Source: Chitinophaga sp. YR627
Lineage (GTDB): Bacteria; Bacteroidota; Bacteroidia; Chitinophagales; Chitinophagaceae
Direction of reading: 5' to 3'
Length of the DNA: 64,000 nt
Assembly (NCBI RefSeq): GCF_900114995.1
Contig: NZ_FOUX01000004.1
Location: forward strand, 1 to 64,000
The first letter of the stretch is position 1, and each line of letters opens with the position of its first letter. The translations under genes were made by a program, and so were the position numbers. Below the pieces are notes generated by a model. It was given only the letters and a program-made list of their open reading frames with translations. It was not told where the DNA came from and searched no databases. Shown here in pieces: positions 8,677-17,149 of this stretch.

Positions 8677-9813
8677 TTATACTACCGTAATGTGTGCATA
8701 AGCATACGAGAACCTTGCACTCTCCGGCACCATCATTACAATTGTCTGGCCTTTCTTCAGCATATCATTGTTCAGCAGTTCTTCCAGCATCAGATAAGGA
8801 GATGCAGTACCTACGTTACCCACTTTGGTTAGGTTGGTAAACCATTTTTCCTGCGGGATAGGTACGCCCAGACGGGTGATCTCTTCATCGATCTTAAAGC
8901 GGAAGAATTCGGAAGACAGGTGAGGCAGGAAGTAGTCCAGTTTATCGAGGTCAATGTTATAACGCTCTACCAGTTCTTTCCACATTTTTGCACCGGAAGG
9001 AACAATGTTTGCGCCCAGCAGACGGGTATCCTGTTTGAAGGAGAATACGCTGTGCTGTGCCCATTCGTCCGGTGTCATATCGATCCAGCCTGTAGTGCTG
9101 CCGTCTTCATTTTTGATGGAACCTGCATACATACAGGTTTCCAGTTCGTGTGCATAAGATGCTATCTCTACCCAGTCCACACGCAGGGACAGACCCTCTT
9201 CGTTTGGTTTATCCTGGAACAGGGCTGCACTGGCGCCGTCGGACAGCATCCAGCGAAGGAAATCTTTTTCGAAAGCGATGATCGGATTGCTTTCCAGTTG
9301 CTTCAGGTTTTCTGCTTCAGGCTCGAATTTCTCTGCCAGCATCCAGCTGGAGAATTTCTCAGAACCAGAGCTGACAGCGTTGCTGGTGTTACCACATTTG
9401 ATGGACATCCAGGCATATTTAAATGCCTGCATACCCGCAGCACATGCACCTGTAGCAGCGATCAGTTCAACCGGCTGGCATTTCAGCAAACCATGCACCA
9501 TAGCGGCGTGGTTCGGCAGCAGCTGATCAGGGGAAGTCGTTCCGCAGGCCAGCAGTTGCAATTGGCTCAGGGGGAATTTATCATCAAACAGACTGTTTAC
9601 AGCCGTAGCTGTCATTTCAGCATTTGAGTGAGTAGATTTACCTTCTTTATCCAGTGAATAATAACGGGTCTTGATTTTATTATTTCCCAGAATTCTCAAA
9701 CGGGCACGGGAAGGCTTTCCGTCCACCAAACCCAAAATGCTTTCCATTTCATCATTCTCTACTGGCTCATTTGGCAAAAACTTAGCAAGCCTTGTAATAT
9801 AAACTTCCTTCAT
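8677..9813 (-). CDS. darB: Beta-ketoacyl-ACP synthase III, DarB-like
   Basis: 378-residue KAS III-fold enzyme. The active-site Cys124 is in IAATGACAAGM, followed by the usual His (FLPHLSSEFF) and Asn (KVGNVGTAS) of the triad. Longer than FabH (about 320), in line with DarB of dialkylresorcinol pathways, which joins two acyl precursors before DarA closes the ring. DarA lies 300 nt upstream on the same strand. A hairpin and an AT-rich inverted repeat follow it. Gene symbol assigned from family similarity plus the DarA neighbour. Confidence 0.85.
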   Translation of the reverse strand: MKEVYITRLAKFLPNEPVENDEMESILGLVDGKPSRARLRILGNNKIKTRYYSLDKEGKSTHSNAEMTATAVNSLFDDKFPLSQLQLLACGTTSPDQLLPNHAAMVHGLLKCQPVELIAATGACAAGMQAFKYAWMSIKCGNTSNAVSSGSEKFSSWMLAEKFEPEAENLKQLESNPIIAFEKDFLRWMLSDGASAALFQDKPNEEGLSLRVDWVEIASYAHELETCMYAGSIKNEDGSTTGWIDMTPDEWAQHSVFSFKQDTRLLGANIVPSGAKMWKELVERYNIDLDKLDYFLPHLSSEFFRFKIDEEITRLGVPIPQEKWFTNLTKVGNVGTASPYLMLEELLNNDMLKKGQTIVMMVPESARFSYAYAHITVV

Positions 9814-10113
9814 TTGAAATAGATTCCTGTTTTATTATAAGTAGATGCCCATCCTCCAATTTAAAGACTGGCTGTTGATTGTTAACCTTTTATATTTCCG
9901 TTGCAGGCTCCTCGGTCTTTCAGCTGATAGGCGTATCCCATCTGGTTATGTCAATTACTCTAATGTCCGGTTTGCCCCTTTTCACGACTTTTTCACACAC
10001 AAACGCCCGTAAATATAGAATACTCTACGGAAATTACCGTAAAACAGTCGTTTACATGTTGTCCCCTTTCAATAATTGTACGATAAGTTGATTACATGAC
10101 CAATCCCGAAGAC
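9814..10113. other. Intergenic region between darA and darB
   Basis: 300 nt without a credible gene. The minus strand holds a TATATTTAC box (about 10010-10018) resembling the Bacteroidota -7 element, so darB may have its own promoter. No terminator hairpin is evident after darA. Confidence 0.4.
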
Positions 10114-11034
10114 TTAGCGCAGATGTATACCTTTATAGTACTTCACATCTTCCTGGAGCTTACCCTTATTTAACGCGAGCTTGAACATGGATGTTATCTT
10201 GGCGATAGGTGATAATACGAATATGCCGATCAGCAGTAATCCTCTGTACATAGATACCCTGCCCTGACGTTCCGGGGCGCCCGGACCACCTTTCGCACTG
10301 ATGAACTTTGACCAGTAGCGGAATGCCCTGATACCTCTGTCTTCCAGCAGGATCAGGTTAGGCAGCAGATCCACTGCTCCTAATTCCAGCAACCGGGGCT
10401 GCAATGCGTCCCACTGTCTGTCTTCCAGCACTTTAGCGATCGGACCTGCAAAACGTACGGATTCAACAATATCCACTTCCTGTACACCTGCGGGTGGTAA
10501 CAGGGAGGTTGCTTCTTTCTTTCCTTTGAACTGCCATCTCAATACTGTGATCAGGGCTACGAGGTTAGGTGATTTATCCACCAATACAATATTGCCTACC
10601 AGGTGTGCGCCTGCCTTATGCAGATATTGCTTTACGCTTTCCTGTGCGTTCAGCCACATATTACGACATCCCATCAGCGTGATCACAGGTTTACCTTTCA
10701 GCAAACGTGCCGCTGATTCACTCTGCAAAAATGCTGCCGTAGGCTGTGATGGAGAAAGGAACCAGGGTTGATAAGCCAGGATAACAAGGTCAAAATGCTC
10801 ATCCGGGTTCACTTTCAGCGGAGCGATAGCAGCAGGTTTACCTAATACCGTTTCAGGCATTGTATCATAAAAAACCTGCTTCTTCCACGGGAACTCAAAT
10901 GGTTTCACTGGTTTCAATTCCTCGTATACGATGGTTGCTTTATCCTGTAAAGGGCCTAATACCGTATCGACAATTCGCTTTAATTGTCCTGTTTGCGTAT
11001 AATATACAACCAGGATCTTAGGTCGTTCAATCAT
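10114..11034 (-). CDS. darA: Dialkylresorcinol condensing enzyme, DarA-like
   Basis: 306 residues. The N-terminus (KILVVYYTQTGQLKRIVDTV) is flavodoxin-like, with a phosphate-binding YTQTGQ loop, and a hydrophobic stretch lies near residues 265-285. Bacteroidota proteins of this length and start are DarA, which with DarB forms the 2,5-dialkylresorcinol part of flexirubin pigments. First gene of the minus-strand block. The upstream 100 nt include TTTTA, 17 nt, TAAGTTTA, a weak match to a Bacteroidota promoter. The identification depends on similarity to remembered family members plus the DarB gene next door. Confidence 0.8.
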   Translation of the reverse strand: MIERPKILVVYYTQTGQLKRIVDTVLGPLQDKATIVYEELKPVKPFEFPWKKQVFYDTMPETVLGKPAAIAPLKVNPDEHFDLVILAYQPWFLSPSQPTAAFLQSESAARLLKGKPVITLMGCRNMWLNAQESVKQYLHKAGAHLVGNIVLVDKSPNLVALITVLRWQFKGKKEATSLLPPAGVQEVDIVESVRFAGPIAKVLEDRQWDALQPRLLELGAVDLLPNLILLEDRGIRAFRYWSKFISAKGGPGAPERQGRVSMYRGLLLIGIFVLSPIAKITSMFKLALNKGKLQEDVKYYKGIHLR

Positions 11035-11343
11035 AAAAGGAATAGGAGGTTCAACAATTGAAGCCGTAAACTTACGAAAAACAACTGTAGGTAAAAGATA
11101 TTTTTTTGTTATATGAATAGCTGTAATCCCTAATAAAAACGCCCGCCGGAAGGTGTTGACACTTTCCGGCGGGCCGTAAATATAAAGAAGTATTTAATTA
11201 GTCTTGTGCCCTAGCCAGGTACTGCCATATCCTCTGCATTTGTTTACAGCAGTACCGTGGCCAAAGGACTTAATAAGTTGTATTACAGTTACAAAGATGC
11301 TGAAAGATGCTATCTGAGCCATAACATAAATGTTAAAGAGTAC
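11035..11343. other. Intergenic region upstream of darA
   Basis: 309 nt holding the darA promoter region (11035-11130) and the terminator of the methyltransferase gene (11141-11174). The remainder (11175-11343) shows no ORF and no structure I could support. Confidence 0.5.
11141..11174 (-). terminator. Strong intrinsic terminator of the methyltransferase gene
   Basis: GCCCGCCGGAA and its complement form a GC-rich stem of about 15 bp with a very short loop. On the minus strand it is followed by GTTTTTATT. It separates the methyltransferase gene from the Dar block. Confidence 0.85.
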
Positions 11344-12012
11344 TTAAATTTTAATTCCCCGTAAACAAATATTCTCCAGCTGAACAGTAGCCCCGCCACC
11401 CTGTGGGGTTTTGGCATCTTCCGTTGCCGTTATTACCTCAGCGACCGCAAAACCATTTTTCTGTAACAGGGCTTCCGCATCGGCTACACTATATAAAGTA
11501 AACCCATGCCCGCTGAACGGCAGCTGCCTCATCGACTCCGCCGAACGGATCGCCAGTATCAGCTCTCCGCCTGTTTCCAGTACCCGGTAGATAGACCTTA
11601 AAGCCAGTGAAGGGTCGTCCCAGAAGTACAACACATTCGCCGCGAATACCTTTGTAAATGAGTCATCTGCAAAAGGCATGGCTTCTGCTTTGCCCAGGTG
11701 CAGTTCCACCGTACCGTCTACAATACGTGCATCATTTGCCCGGGTGGCTTCTTCCACCATCAGGTTCGACATATCCAGTCCCGTATAACGGATAGCTGCT
11801 TCTTTTTCAAATAAAGCCGGGATAAAATAACCATTCCCGAAACCAATCTCCAGTACCTTATCTCCCGGTTTCAGTCCTAAGAAGTCGAGTACCATATTAT
11901 ATAATGCGGCATTGGACTTATTCATAGCCAATCCTACCTTAACGCCGTCTTCACCTGCCGGCTCGCGCAGCTGACGTGCTACATCTGCTGCATTCATTGC
12001 TGGTTTTTCCAT
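11344..12012 (-). CDS. Class I SAM-dependent methyltransferase
   Basis: 222 residues from ATG 12012 (MEKPAMNAADVARQL). The frame is open to 12087, but those 25 codons overlap the terminator at 12069-12111, so the shorter form is preferred. Motif I is VLEIGFGNGYF, with an acidic motif II (YTGLDMS) and a motif IV-like segment (KVFAANVLYFWDD), as in Methyltransf_11 enzymes. Substrate unknown. Single gene with its own terminator. Confidence 0.85.
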   Translation of the reverse strand: MEKPAMNAADVARQLREPAGEDGVKVGLAMNKSNAALYNMVLDFLGLKPGDKVLEIGFGNGYFIPALFEKEAAIRYTGLDMSNLMVEEATRANDARIVDGTVELHLGKAEAMPFADDSFTKVFAANVLYFWDDPSLALRSIYRVLETGGELILAIRSAESMRQLPFSGHGFTLYSVADAEALLQKNGFAVAEVITATEDAKTPQGGGATVQLENICLRGIKI

Positions 12013-12068
12013 TGTTTCGCTATTAATAAATGATGAGTTATTAACATTTCGTCCTTCGTAAAAAACAA

Positions 12069-12111
12069 AAGCCAGACAGGCTATCACGTTTTACGCTACC
12101 CTGTCTGGCTT
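12069..12111 (-). terminator. Terminator of the GIN-domain lipoprotein gene
   Basis: AAGCCAGACAGG pairs with CCTGTCTGGCTT around a 19-nt loop. The minus strand continues TTTTGTTTTTTAC. It lies immediately after the lipoprotein gene. Confidence 0.8.
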
Positions 12112-12132
12112 CCTTATTAAAATTTATCGCTG

Positions 12133-12852
12133 TTAATCCTTGTGTACGGACCCTGAGCCGGCAATACTGGAGGTCACCTCAGGACTTCCCTTATAGCCCA
12201 CATCTCCCGATCCAACGATCTTCGCATTCAGTTTCACGCTGGCGTGAACATCTGCGTTACCGCTACCGGCGATGGTCACTTTGGTATTTTCCGTATGCAG
12301 CTCACTACCTTCAAAATTACCGCTTCCTGCCATACTTACCTCCAGATCTTTTGTTTCACCGGTCAGTTTAATATCACCGGAACCGGCAGAAGAAGCGATC
12401 ACCTTCGGACTATTCACCGCTGCCACCACATTCCCCGCACCTGTAAGCTTAAAGCGCACAGGCTCAGTATTTTCCAGGGTATTGGTCACCACGATATTAC
12501 CGCTGCCTGCCAGGGACAACTGATATACATCAGGCGCTGTTATTTTTATCTTGATACCATGATGCGACTTAATAGAGACATCGTCTTTCAGATCTACCAC
12601 CAGCTCATCATCATGAACGTTCAGCTCTATATAGGGCAAGATATTGTCGTCCGCTTCAATAATGGCCGCCTGGGCCGGGCCCTGGGTAAATTCCACATCC
12701 ATAGACCCTTTCAGGGCAACTTTACCATAAGATCCATTGATTGAACGGGTTTCCGTAGAGACGTTACCGCTGCCTTTGAGGCGACGACCTCCGCAGCTCT
12801 GAAGAGCAAACAATACAAGGGCTAATCCTGAAACATAGAGGACTTTTTTCAT
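12133..12852 (-). CDS. Head GIN domain (DUF2807) lipoprotein
   Basis: 239 residues. A lipoprotein signal with lipobox LQSCGG (Cys about 20) is followed by a repetitive beta-helical domain with recurring SLAGSGN, KLTGAGN, SSAGSGD, SMAGSGN and TIAGSGN turns, the hallmark of the Bacteroidota head GIN/DUF2807 family. These are cell-envelope proteins, often considered auto-transporter-like adhesins, with no defined activity. Single gene, own terminator, divergent from guaA. Confidence 0.85.
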   Translation of the reverse strand: MKKVLYVSGLALVLFALQSCGGRRLKGSGNVSTETRSINGSYGKVALKGSMDVEFTQGPAQAAIIEADDNILPYIELNVHDDELVVDLKDDVSIKSHHGIKIKITAPDVYQLSLAGSGNIVVTNTLENTEPVRFKLTGAGNVVAAVNSPKVIASSAGSGDIKLTGETKDLEVSMAGSGNFEGSELHTENTKVTIAGSGNADVHASVKLNAKIVGSGDVGYKGSPEVTSSIAGSGSVHKD

Positions 12853-12950
12853 GCTGGTTGATATTTAGTTGAGTTTTAAAATGGCGATTAAAAAACATGT
12901 GTCCCGCGAATATAAGAACAAACCCTTACAGACTATTCGCATTTTCCAAC

Positions 12951-12980
12951 TTGGGATTTCATATTTGGCCGTTATCTTTG
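12951..12980 (+). promoter_or_regulatory. guaA promoter (Bacteroidota -33/-7)
   Basis: TTG at 12951-12953, a 19-nt spacer, then TATCTTTG at 12973-12980, a full match to TAnnTTTG. Only seven nucleotides separate the -7 box from the guaA ATG, so transcription should start at or next to the start codon. Confidence 0.7.
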
Positions 12981-12987
12981 CACCACC

Positions 12988-14526
12988 ATGACAGAAAAGA
13001 TACTTATACTAGACTTTGGTTCCCAGTACACGCAGCTGATTGCCCGCAGTATCAGGGAGTTGAACATTTATTGTGAAATCAAGCCTTGTCTCGCACCTAT
13101 CCAGTGGGATGACACGGTGAAGGGAATTATTCTTTCCGGTAGTCCGTTTTCCGTAAACGATGCCGGTGCTCCGACGGTTGACATAGCTGCCATGGCGGCA
13201 AAAGTACCAGTATTGGGTGTGTGCTATGGCGCGCAGCTGACAGCCAAAGTATTTGGCGGTGAGGTGGCGAAAAGCTCCATCCGCGAATACGGTCGTGCCT
13301 TTATGGACCACGGAAACAAGGAAGAAAAGCTCCTGTATGATATCTCTTCCCGTAGCCAGGTATGGATGAGCCACTCAGATACCATCGTCAGAATGCCTGA
13401 AGGTTTCGAGATCATCGCTCATACCGACAATATCCCGGTTGCTGCTTTCAAATCTGAAACAGTTGCCAAACACCCGATCCTCGGTCTGCAGTTCCACCCG
13501 GAAGTAACGCATTCTTTGGAAGGTAAACAGTTGCTGCGCAACTTCCTGGTACACATCTGCGGATGTGCACAGGACTGGACGCCAGCAGCCTTTGTACAGG
13601 AAACGATCGAAAAGATCAAAGCACAGGTAGGCGATAAGAAAGTAGTAATGGCGCTGAGTGGTGGTGTTGACTCCACAGTAGCGGCAGAACTGATCCACAA
13701 AGCCATCGGTAGCAACCTGTATTGCATATTCGTGGATAACGGCCTGCTCCGTAAAAACGAATTCGAAAGCGTACTGGATTCCTATAAACATATGGGCCTG
13801 AACGTAAAGGGCGTGAACGCAAAAGATCTCTTCTTCGGAGAACTGAAAGGCGTAAGCGATCCTGAAAAGAAACGTAAGATCATCGGTCGTCTCTTCATCG
13901 AGGTATTCCAGCAGGAAGCAACCCTCCTGACAGACATCTCCTTCCTGGGTCAGGGTACTATCTATCCTGATGTGATCGAATCTGTTTCTGTGAATGGTCC
14001 TTCCGTAACCATCAAATCCCACCACAACGTGGGCGGTTTACCAGAGAAAATGAATATGGGACTGGTTGAGCCACTGCGCTTCCTCTTCAAAGATGAAGTA
14101 AGACGCGTAGGTCGCGAGATCGGTATCAGCGAAATATTCCTGGGCCGTCATCCTTTCCCTGGTCCGGGTCTGGCTATCCGTATCCTGGGTGAGATCACTC
14201 CGGAGAAAGTAGCAATGCTCCAGGAAGCAGACGCGGTATATATCGACGGACTGCGTGAAGCTGAACTCTACGATAAAGTATGGCAGGCAGGTACCATCCT
14301 GTTACCAGTACAGAGCGTAGGTGTGATGGGAGATGAAAGAACTTATGAATTCACCGTTGCACTCCGTGCCGTGACTTCTGTAGATGGTATGACTGCCGAC
14401 TGGGCACATCTGCCATATGAGTTCCTGGCAAAAATGTCCAACGATATTATCAATAAAGTGAAAGGGATTAACCGTGTGGTGTACGATATCAGTTCAAAAC
14501 CACCGGCTACCATCGAATGGGAATAA
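12988..14526 (+). CDS. guaA: GMP synthase (glutamine-hydrolysing)
   Basis: 512 residues, normal length. N-terminal class I amidotransferase with nucleophile Cys79 in GVCYGAQ and the His-Glu pair in QFHPEVTHS. The ATP-pyrophosphatase domain has its P-loop LSGGVDST near 222-229, and the C-terminal dimerisation domain ends KPPATIEWE as in other GuaA proteins. Converts XMP to GMP with glutamine and ATP in the cytoplasm. Followed by a long hairpin. Confidence 0.98.
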   Translation: MTEKILILDFGSQYTQLIARSIRELNIYCEIKPCLAPIQWDDTVKGIILSGSPFSVNDAGAPTVDIAAMAAKVPVLGVCYGAQLTAKVFGGEVAKSSIREYGRAFMDHGNKEEKLLYDISSRSQVWMSHSDTIVRMPEGFEIIAHTDNIPVAAFKSETVAKHPILGLQFHPEVTHSLEGKQLLRNFLVHICGCAQDWTPAAFVQETIEKIKAQVGDKKVVMALSGGVDSTVAAELIHKAIGSNLYCIFVDNGLLRKNEFESVLDSYKHMGLNVKGVNAKDLFFGELKGVSDPEKKRKIIGRLFIEVFQQEATLLTDISFLGQGTIYPDVIESVSVNGPSVTIKSHHNVGGLPEKMNMGLVEPLRFLFKDEVRRVGREIGISEIFLGRHPFPGPGLAIRILGEITPEKVAMLQEADAVYIDGLREAELYDKVWQAGTILLPVQSVGVMGDERTYEFTVALRAVTSVDGMTADWAHLPYEFLAKMSNDIINKVKGINRVVYDISSKPPATIEWE

Positions 14527-14544
14527 AGCCTTTACACCGTATAT

Positions 14545-14600
14545 AGAAACGCTTAATGCTGAGGCACTTATACATCTAAGCCACAGCATTAAGCGTTTCT
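14545..14600 (+). terminator. Hairpin after guaA
   Basis: AGAAACGCTTAATGCTG pairs with its exact complement (17 bp) around a 22-nt loop. No clear T-run follows, so it may be a stabiliser rather than an efficient terminator. Confidence 0.6.
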
Positions 14601-14641
14601 TATGCTGTATACAGGAACGATTTTTGTAATTAATGATCGCT

Positions 14642-15964
14642 ATGAGTAAATCCAAAATATGCAGTCTGACAGTCACTGCCTGTGCACTGACCGTCCTGCT
14701 GTCTGCCTGTTCACTATTCAAGAGCAGCACCAGCAGCCCTACTGCGCCGCCAACAACTGTCACAAAACCTAAAGAGGAAGAGAAGAAAAAAGAAGAGAAA
14801 AAGAAGGAAGAAAAAGCAGCCCCTTTTAACGTACCTGCCTTTGCCCGTGAAGTAAAAAAGGATGTGTATAACGTTGCACTCTTCGCCCCTCTCTATCTTG
14901 ATTCTGTATTCACCAATGGTACCGAAATTCCCGGTCGTACACTGCCACGCTATGTGCTGTCAGGCCTTGATTTTTACGAAGGTGCACAGCTTGCGCTGGA
15001 TAGCCTGCAACAGCAGGGGGTGAAACTCAACGTGTTCGTTTATGACAGCAAATCAAAGACAAATGATATCAATGGCCTGAAGAAAAACAAGGCATTCGAT
15101 AACACTGACCTGATCATCGCTGCTGTAAGTGCACCTGAGATCCAGGAACTCAGTAACATCGCAAAAGACAAACAAATCAACCTGGTATCTGCCACCTATC
15201 CGAATGACGGCGGTATCTCCGAAAACCCGTTCCTGCTGATCACCAACAGCATGCTCAGAACGCACGGAGAAGCCCTGCACCGTTATCTCCAGGAAGCATT
15301 TTCCAATAAGAATATCCTGCTGTTCCATAAGAATAGTCCTTTTGAAAAACGCCTTGCAGCCGACTTCAAAGCAGACTATGACAAAATGCAGAACGGTAAA
15401 AAATCACGTATCCGGGAAGTGATATGGAGTGATGCAATGACTGACGGCGAACTGTCTCAGTTCCTGCTCACCGATCGCCCGAACCTTTGCGTAGTCGCTT
15501 CACTGGATGAAACCAATGCAAAAGCAATCCTGCGTAAACTGAGTGTACAGACAGCCACCTACCCCATTCAGGTATATGGTATGCCTACCTGGGACGTGAT
15601 GAAGTTCAAAGAACCTGAACTGAAGGATATGCAGATCTATTACACCTCTCCGTATTTCAATGATAAAACGGATGCTTATAGCCGCTATATCACAGATTAC
15701 TTCAAACGCGTTTACAAATCCCGCCCTTCTGATATGGCCTTCAAAGGATTTGAACTGACCTGGTACTTTGTGAAGCAGCTGTCCGATAAAGGTGTTTACT
15801 TCAACGGAAGCATCAACGATCCTTCTAAAAAAGTGTTCAATAACTTAAATTATCAGCCGGTATACCTGAAAGAAGGTTCTACCATGCCTGATTACTTTGA
15901 GAACAAGAACATCAATATCATTCAGAAAAATGACAGTGCAGACGTAAGGATGAATTTCCAGTAA
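14642..15964 (+). CDS. Periplasmic-binding-protein-like lipoprotein
   Basis: 440 residues from ATG 14642 (MSKSKICSLT); a second ATG three codons upstream (14633) is equally open. Lipobox LLSACS, then a low-complexity Lys/Glu linker (about residues 42-61, KEEEKKKEEKKKEEK) that spaces the domain from the membrane. The rest resembles type 1 periplasmic binding proteins of the Leu/Ile/Val family: NVALFAPLYLD, a ligand-domain block NTDLIIAAVSAPEIQEL, and SDMAFKGFELTWYFV late. No ABC permease is nearby, so it may be a sensor or a cell-wall-associated protein rather than a transporter subunit. Confidence 0.75.
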   Translation: MSKSKICSLTVTACALTVLLSACSLFKSSTSSPTAPPTTVTKPKEEEKKKEEKKKEEKAAPFNVPAFAREVKKDVYNVALFAPLYLDSVFTNGTEIPGRTLPRYVLSGLDFYEGAQLALDSLQQQGVKLNVFVYDSKSKTNDINGLKKNKAFDNTDLIIAAVSAPEIQELSNIAKDKQINLVSATYPNDGGISENPFLLITNSMLRTHGEALHRYLQEAFSNKNILLFHKNSPFEKRLAADFKADYDKMQNGKKSRIREVIWSDAMTDGELSQFLLTDRPNLCVVASLDETNAKAILRKLSVQTATYPIQVYGMPTWDVMKFKEPELKDMQIYYTSPYFNDKTDAYSRYITDYFKRVYKSRPSDMAFKGFELTWYFVKQLSDKGVYFNGSINDPSKKVFNNLNYQPVYLKEGSTMPDYFENKNINIIQKNDSADVRMNFQ

Positions 15965-15984
15965 GCATTGTTTACATATCGTAT

Positions 15985-16024
15985 AAAAGAAAAGAGTGTG
16001 TCTCCCGGCACACTCTTTTCTTTT
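15985..16024 (+). terminator. Intrinsic terminator
   Basis: AAAAGAAAAGAGTGTG pairs perfectly with CACACTCTTTTCTTTT around TCTCCCGG. Placed 20 nt after the binding-protein gene and before the repair genes. Confidence 0.85.
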
Positions 16025-16114
16025 ACCCACCATCCATCCGTACTTCCTTTCGGGTACCTGCTCCCGAATGACTAACTTTCCGGTCATTTGCATGAAAATT
16101 GTATCATCCTCCAT

Positions 16115-17140
16115 ATGCAGGTACTCCAATTCACCGACAAAGGCATTTATTGTCCGGCAGGCGACTTCTACATCGACCCCTGGCAACCCGTGGAAAGGGC
16201 CGTTATTACCCACGCACACTCCGATCACGCCCGGTATGGCAGCAAACATTATCTCTGTCAGCACGACAGCGTTTACCTGCTGCAACTCCGACTTGGTCAG
16301 GATATCAGCGTACAGGGAGTCGCCTATGGCGAAGTGATACGGTACAATGGCGTCAGTATTTCCCTGCATCCCGCAGGACATATCATCGGCTCAGCGCAGG
16401 TACGGGTCCAGCAGGGTAATGAAGTATGGGTTTTCAGCGGGGATTATAAAGTGGAAAATGATGGTATTTCCGGACAATTTGAACCGGTGCCCTGCAATAC
16501 GTTTATTACAGAATGTACGTTTGGTTTGCCCATATATAACTGGCAACCACAGGCCGTTATTTTCAGCAACATCCGGCAATGGGTACAGGATAACCAGGCA
16601 GCGGGCAAAAACAGCGTCATACTGGGGTACAGTCTTGGGAAAGCGCAACGCCTGTTATACCACCTGCGGGATGTGACAGAACAGATCTGGGCGCATGGCG
16701 CCATCTATATTCCCCACCAACTATTACGGGAAAAAGGCTGGGACCTGCCGGAGATACATCGTATCACCCCGGAAACGCCCGCATCTGCCTATAAAAATAA
16801 CCTCATTATCGGCCCTCCGTCTGCAGCTGATACCTCCTGGATGCGGCGGTTCAACCCGTATGCATTGGGCGTATGCAGCGGCTGGATGCAGGTACGCGGC
16901 AATATGCGCCGCCGGAATGCAGATGCCGGGTTTGCCCTTTCTGATCATGCCGACTGGACAGGACTGTTACAGGCAGTGAGAGCCACAGGAGCTGAGAAGG
17001 TGTATACCACACATGGTTTCAGCAGCGCCTTCGCCCGCTATCTGACAGAAAATGGCATTCCCGCCCAGGAAGTAAAGACAGAATATGGCGATACAGATGA
17101 AGAACTGAATATACCGGAAACCACTCCCAATGAGCAATAA
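16115..17140 (+). CDS. Ligase-associated DNA exonuclease (metallo-beta-lactamase fold)
   Basis: 341 residues from ATG 16115 (MQVLQFTDKGIY); a TTG nine codons upstream keeps the frame open but is unlikely. Metal site THAHSDHARYG near residue 40, further ligands in HPAGHIIGSAQ and FSGDYK, and a C-terminal SDHADW segment, the beta-CASP-like arrangement of the TIGR04122 family. In many bacteria this nuclease is encoded with an ATP-dependent ligase, a DEXH helicase and a phosphoesterase as a DNA-repair set. The ligase follows after nine nucleotides; the other two are at 22825-25967. Confidence 0.88.
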   Translation: MQVLQFTDKGIYCPAGDFYIDPWQPVERAVITHAHSDHARYGSKHYLCQHDSVYLLQLRLGQDISVQGVAYGEVIRYNGVSISLHPAGHIIGSAQVRVQQGNEVWVFSGDYKVENDGISGQFEPVPCNTFITECTFGLPIYNWQPQAVIFSNIRQWVQDNQAAGKNSVILGYSLGKAQRLLYHLRDVTEQIWAHGAIYIPHQLLREKGWDLPEIHRITPETPASAYKNNLIIGPPSAADTSWMRRFNPYALGVCSGWMQVRGNMRRRNADAGFALSDHADWTGLLQAVRATGAEKVYTTHGFSSAFARYLTENGIPAQEVKTEYGDTDEELNIPETTPNEQ

Positions 17141-17149
17141 AGCCAGGTT

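Noticed and set aside
8920..9627. 235-codon open frame opposite darB
   Set aside because: Shadow of a well-supported KAS III gene, with Cys/His/Phe-rich non-protein-like composition.
13375..14025. Long open frame (216 codons) on the strand opposite guaA
   Set aside because: Exactly antisense to a highly conserved enzyme; its translation is rich in Phe, Tyr and Cys without domain features. It is a codon-bias shadow.
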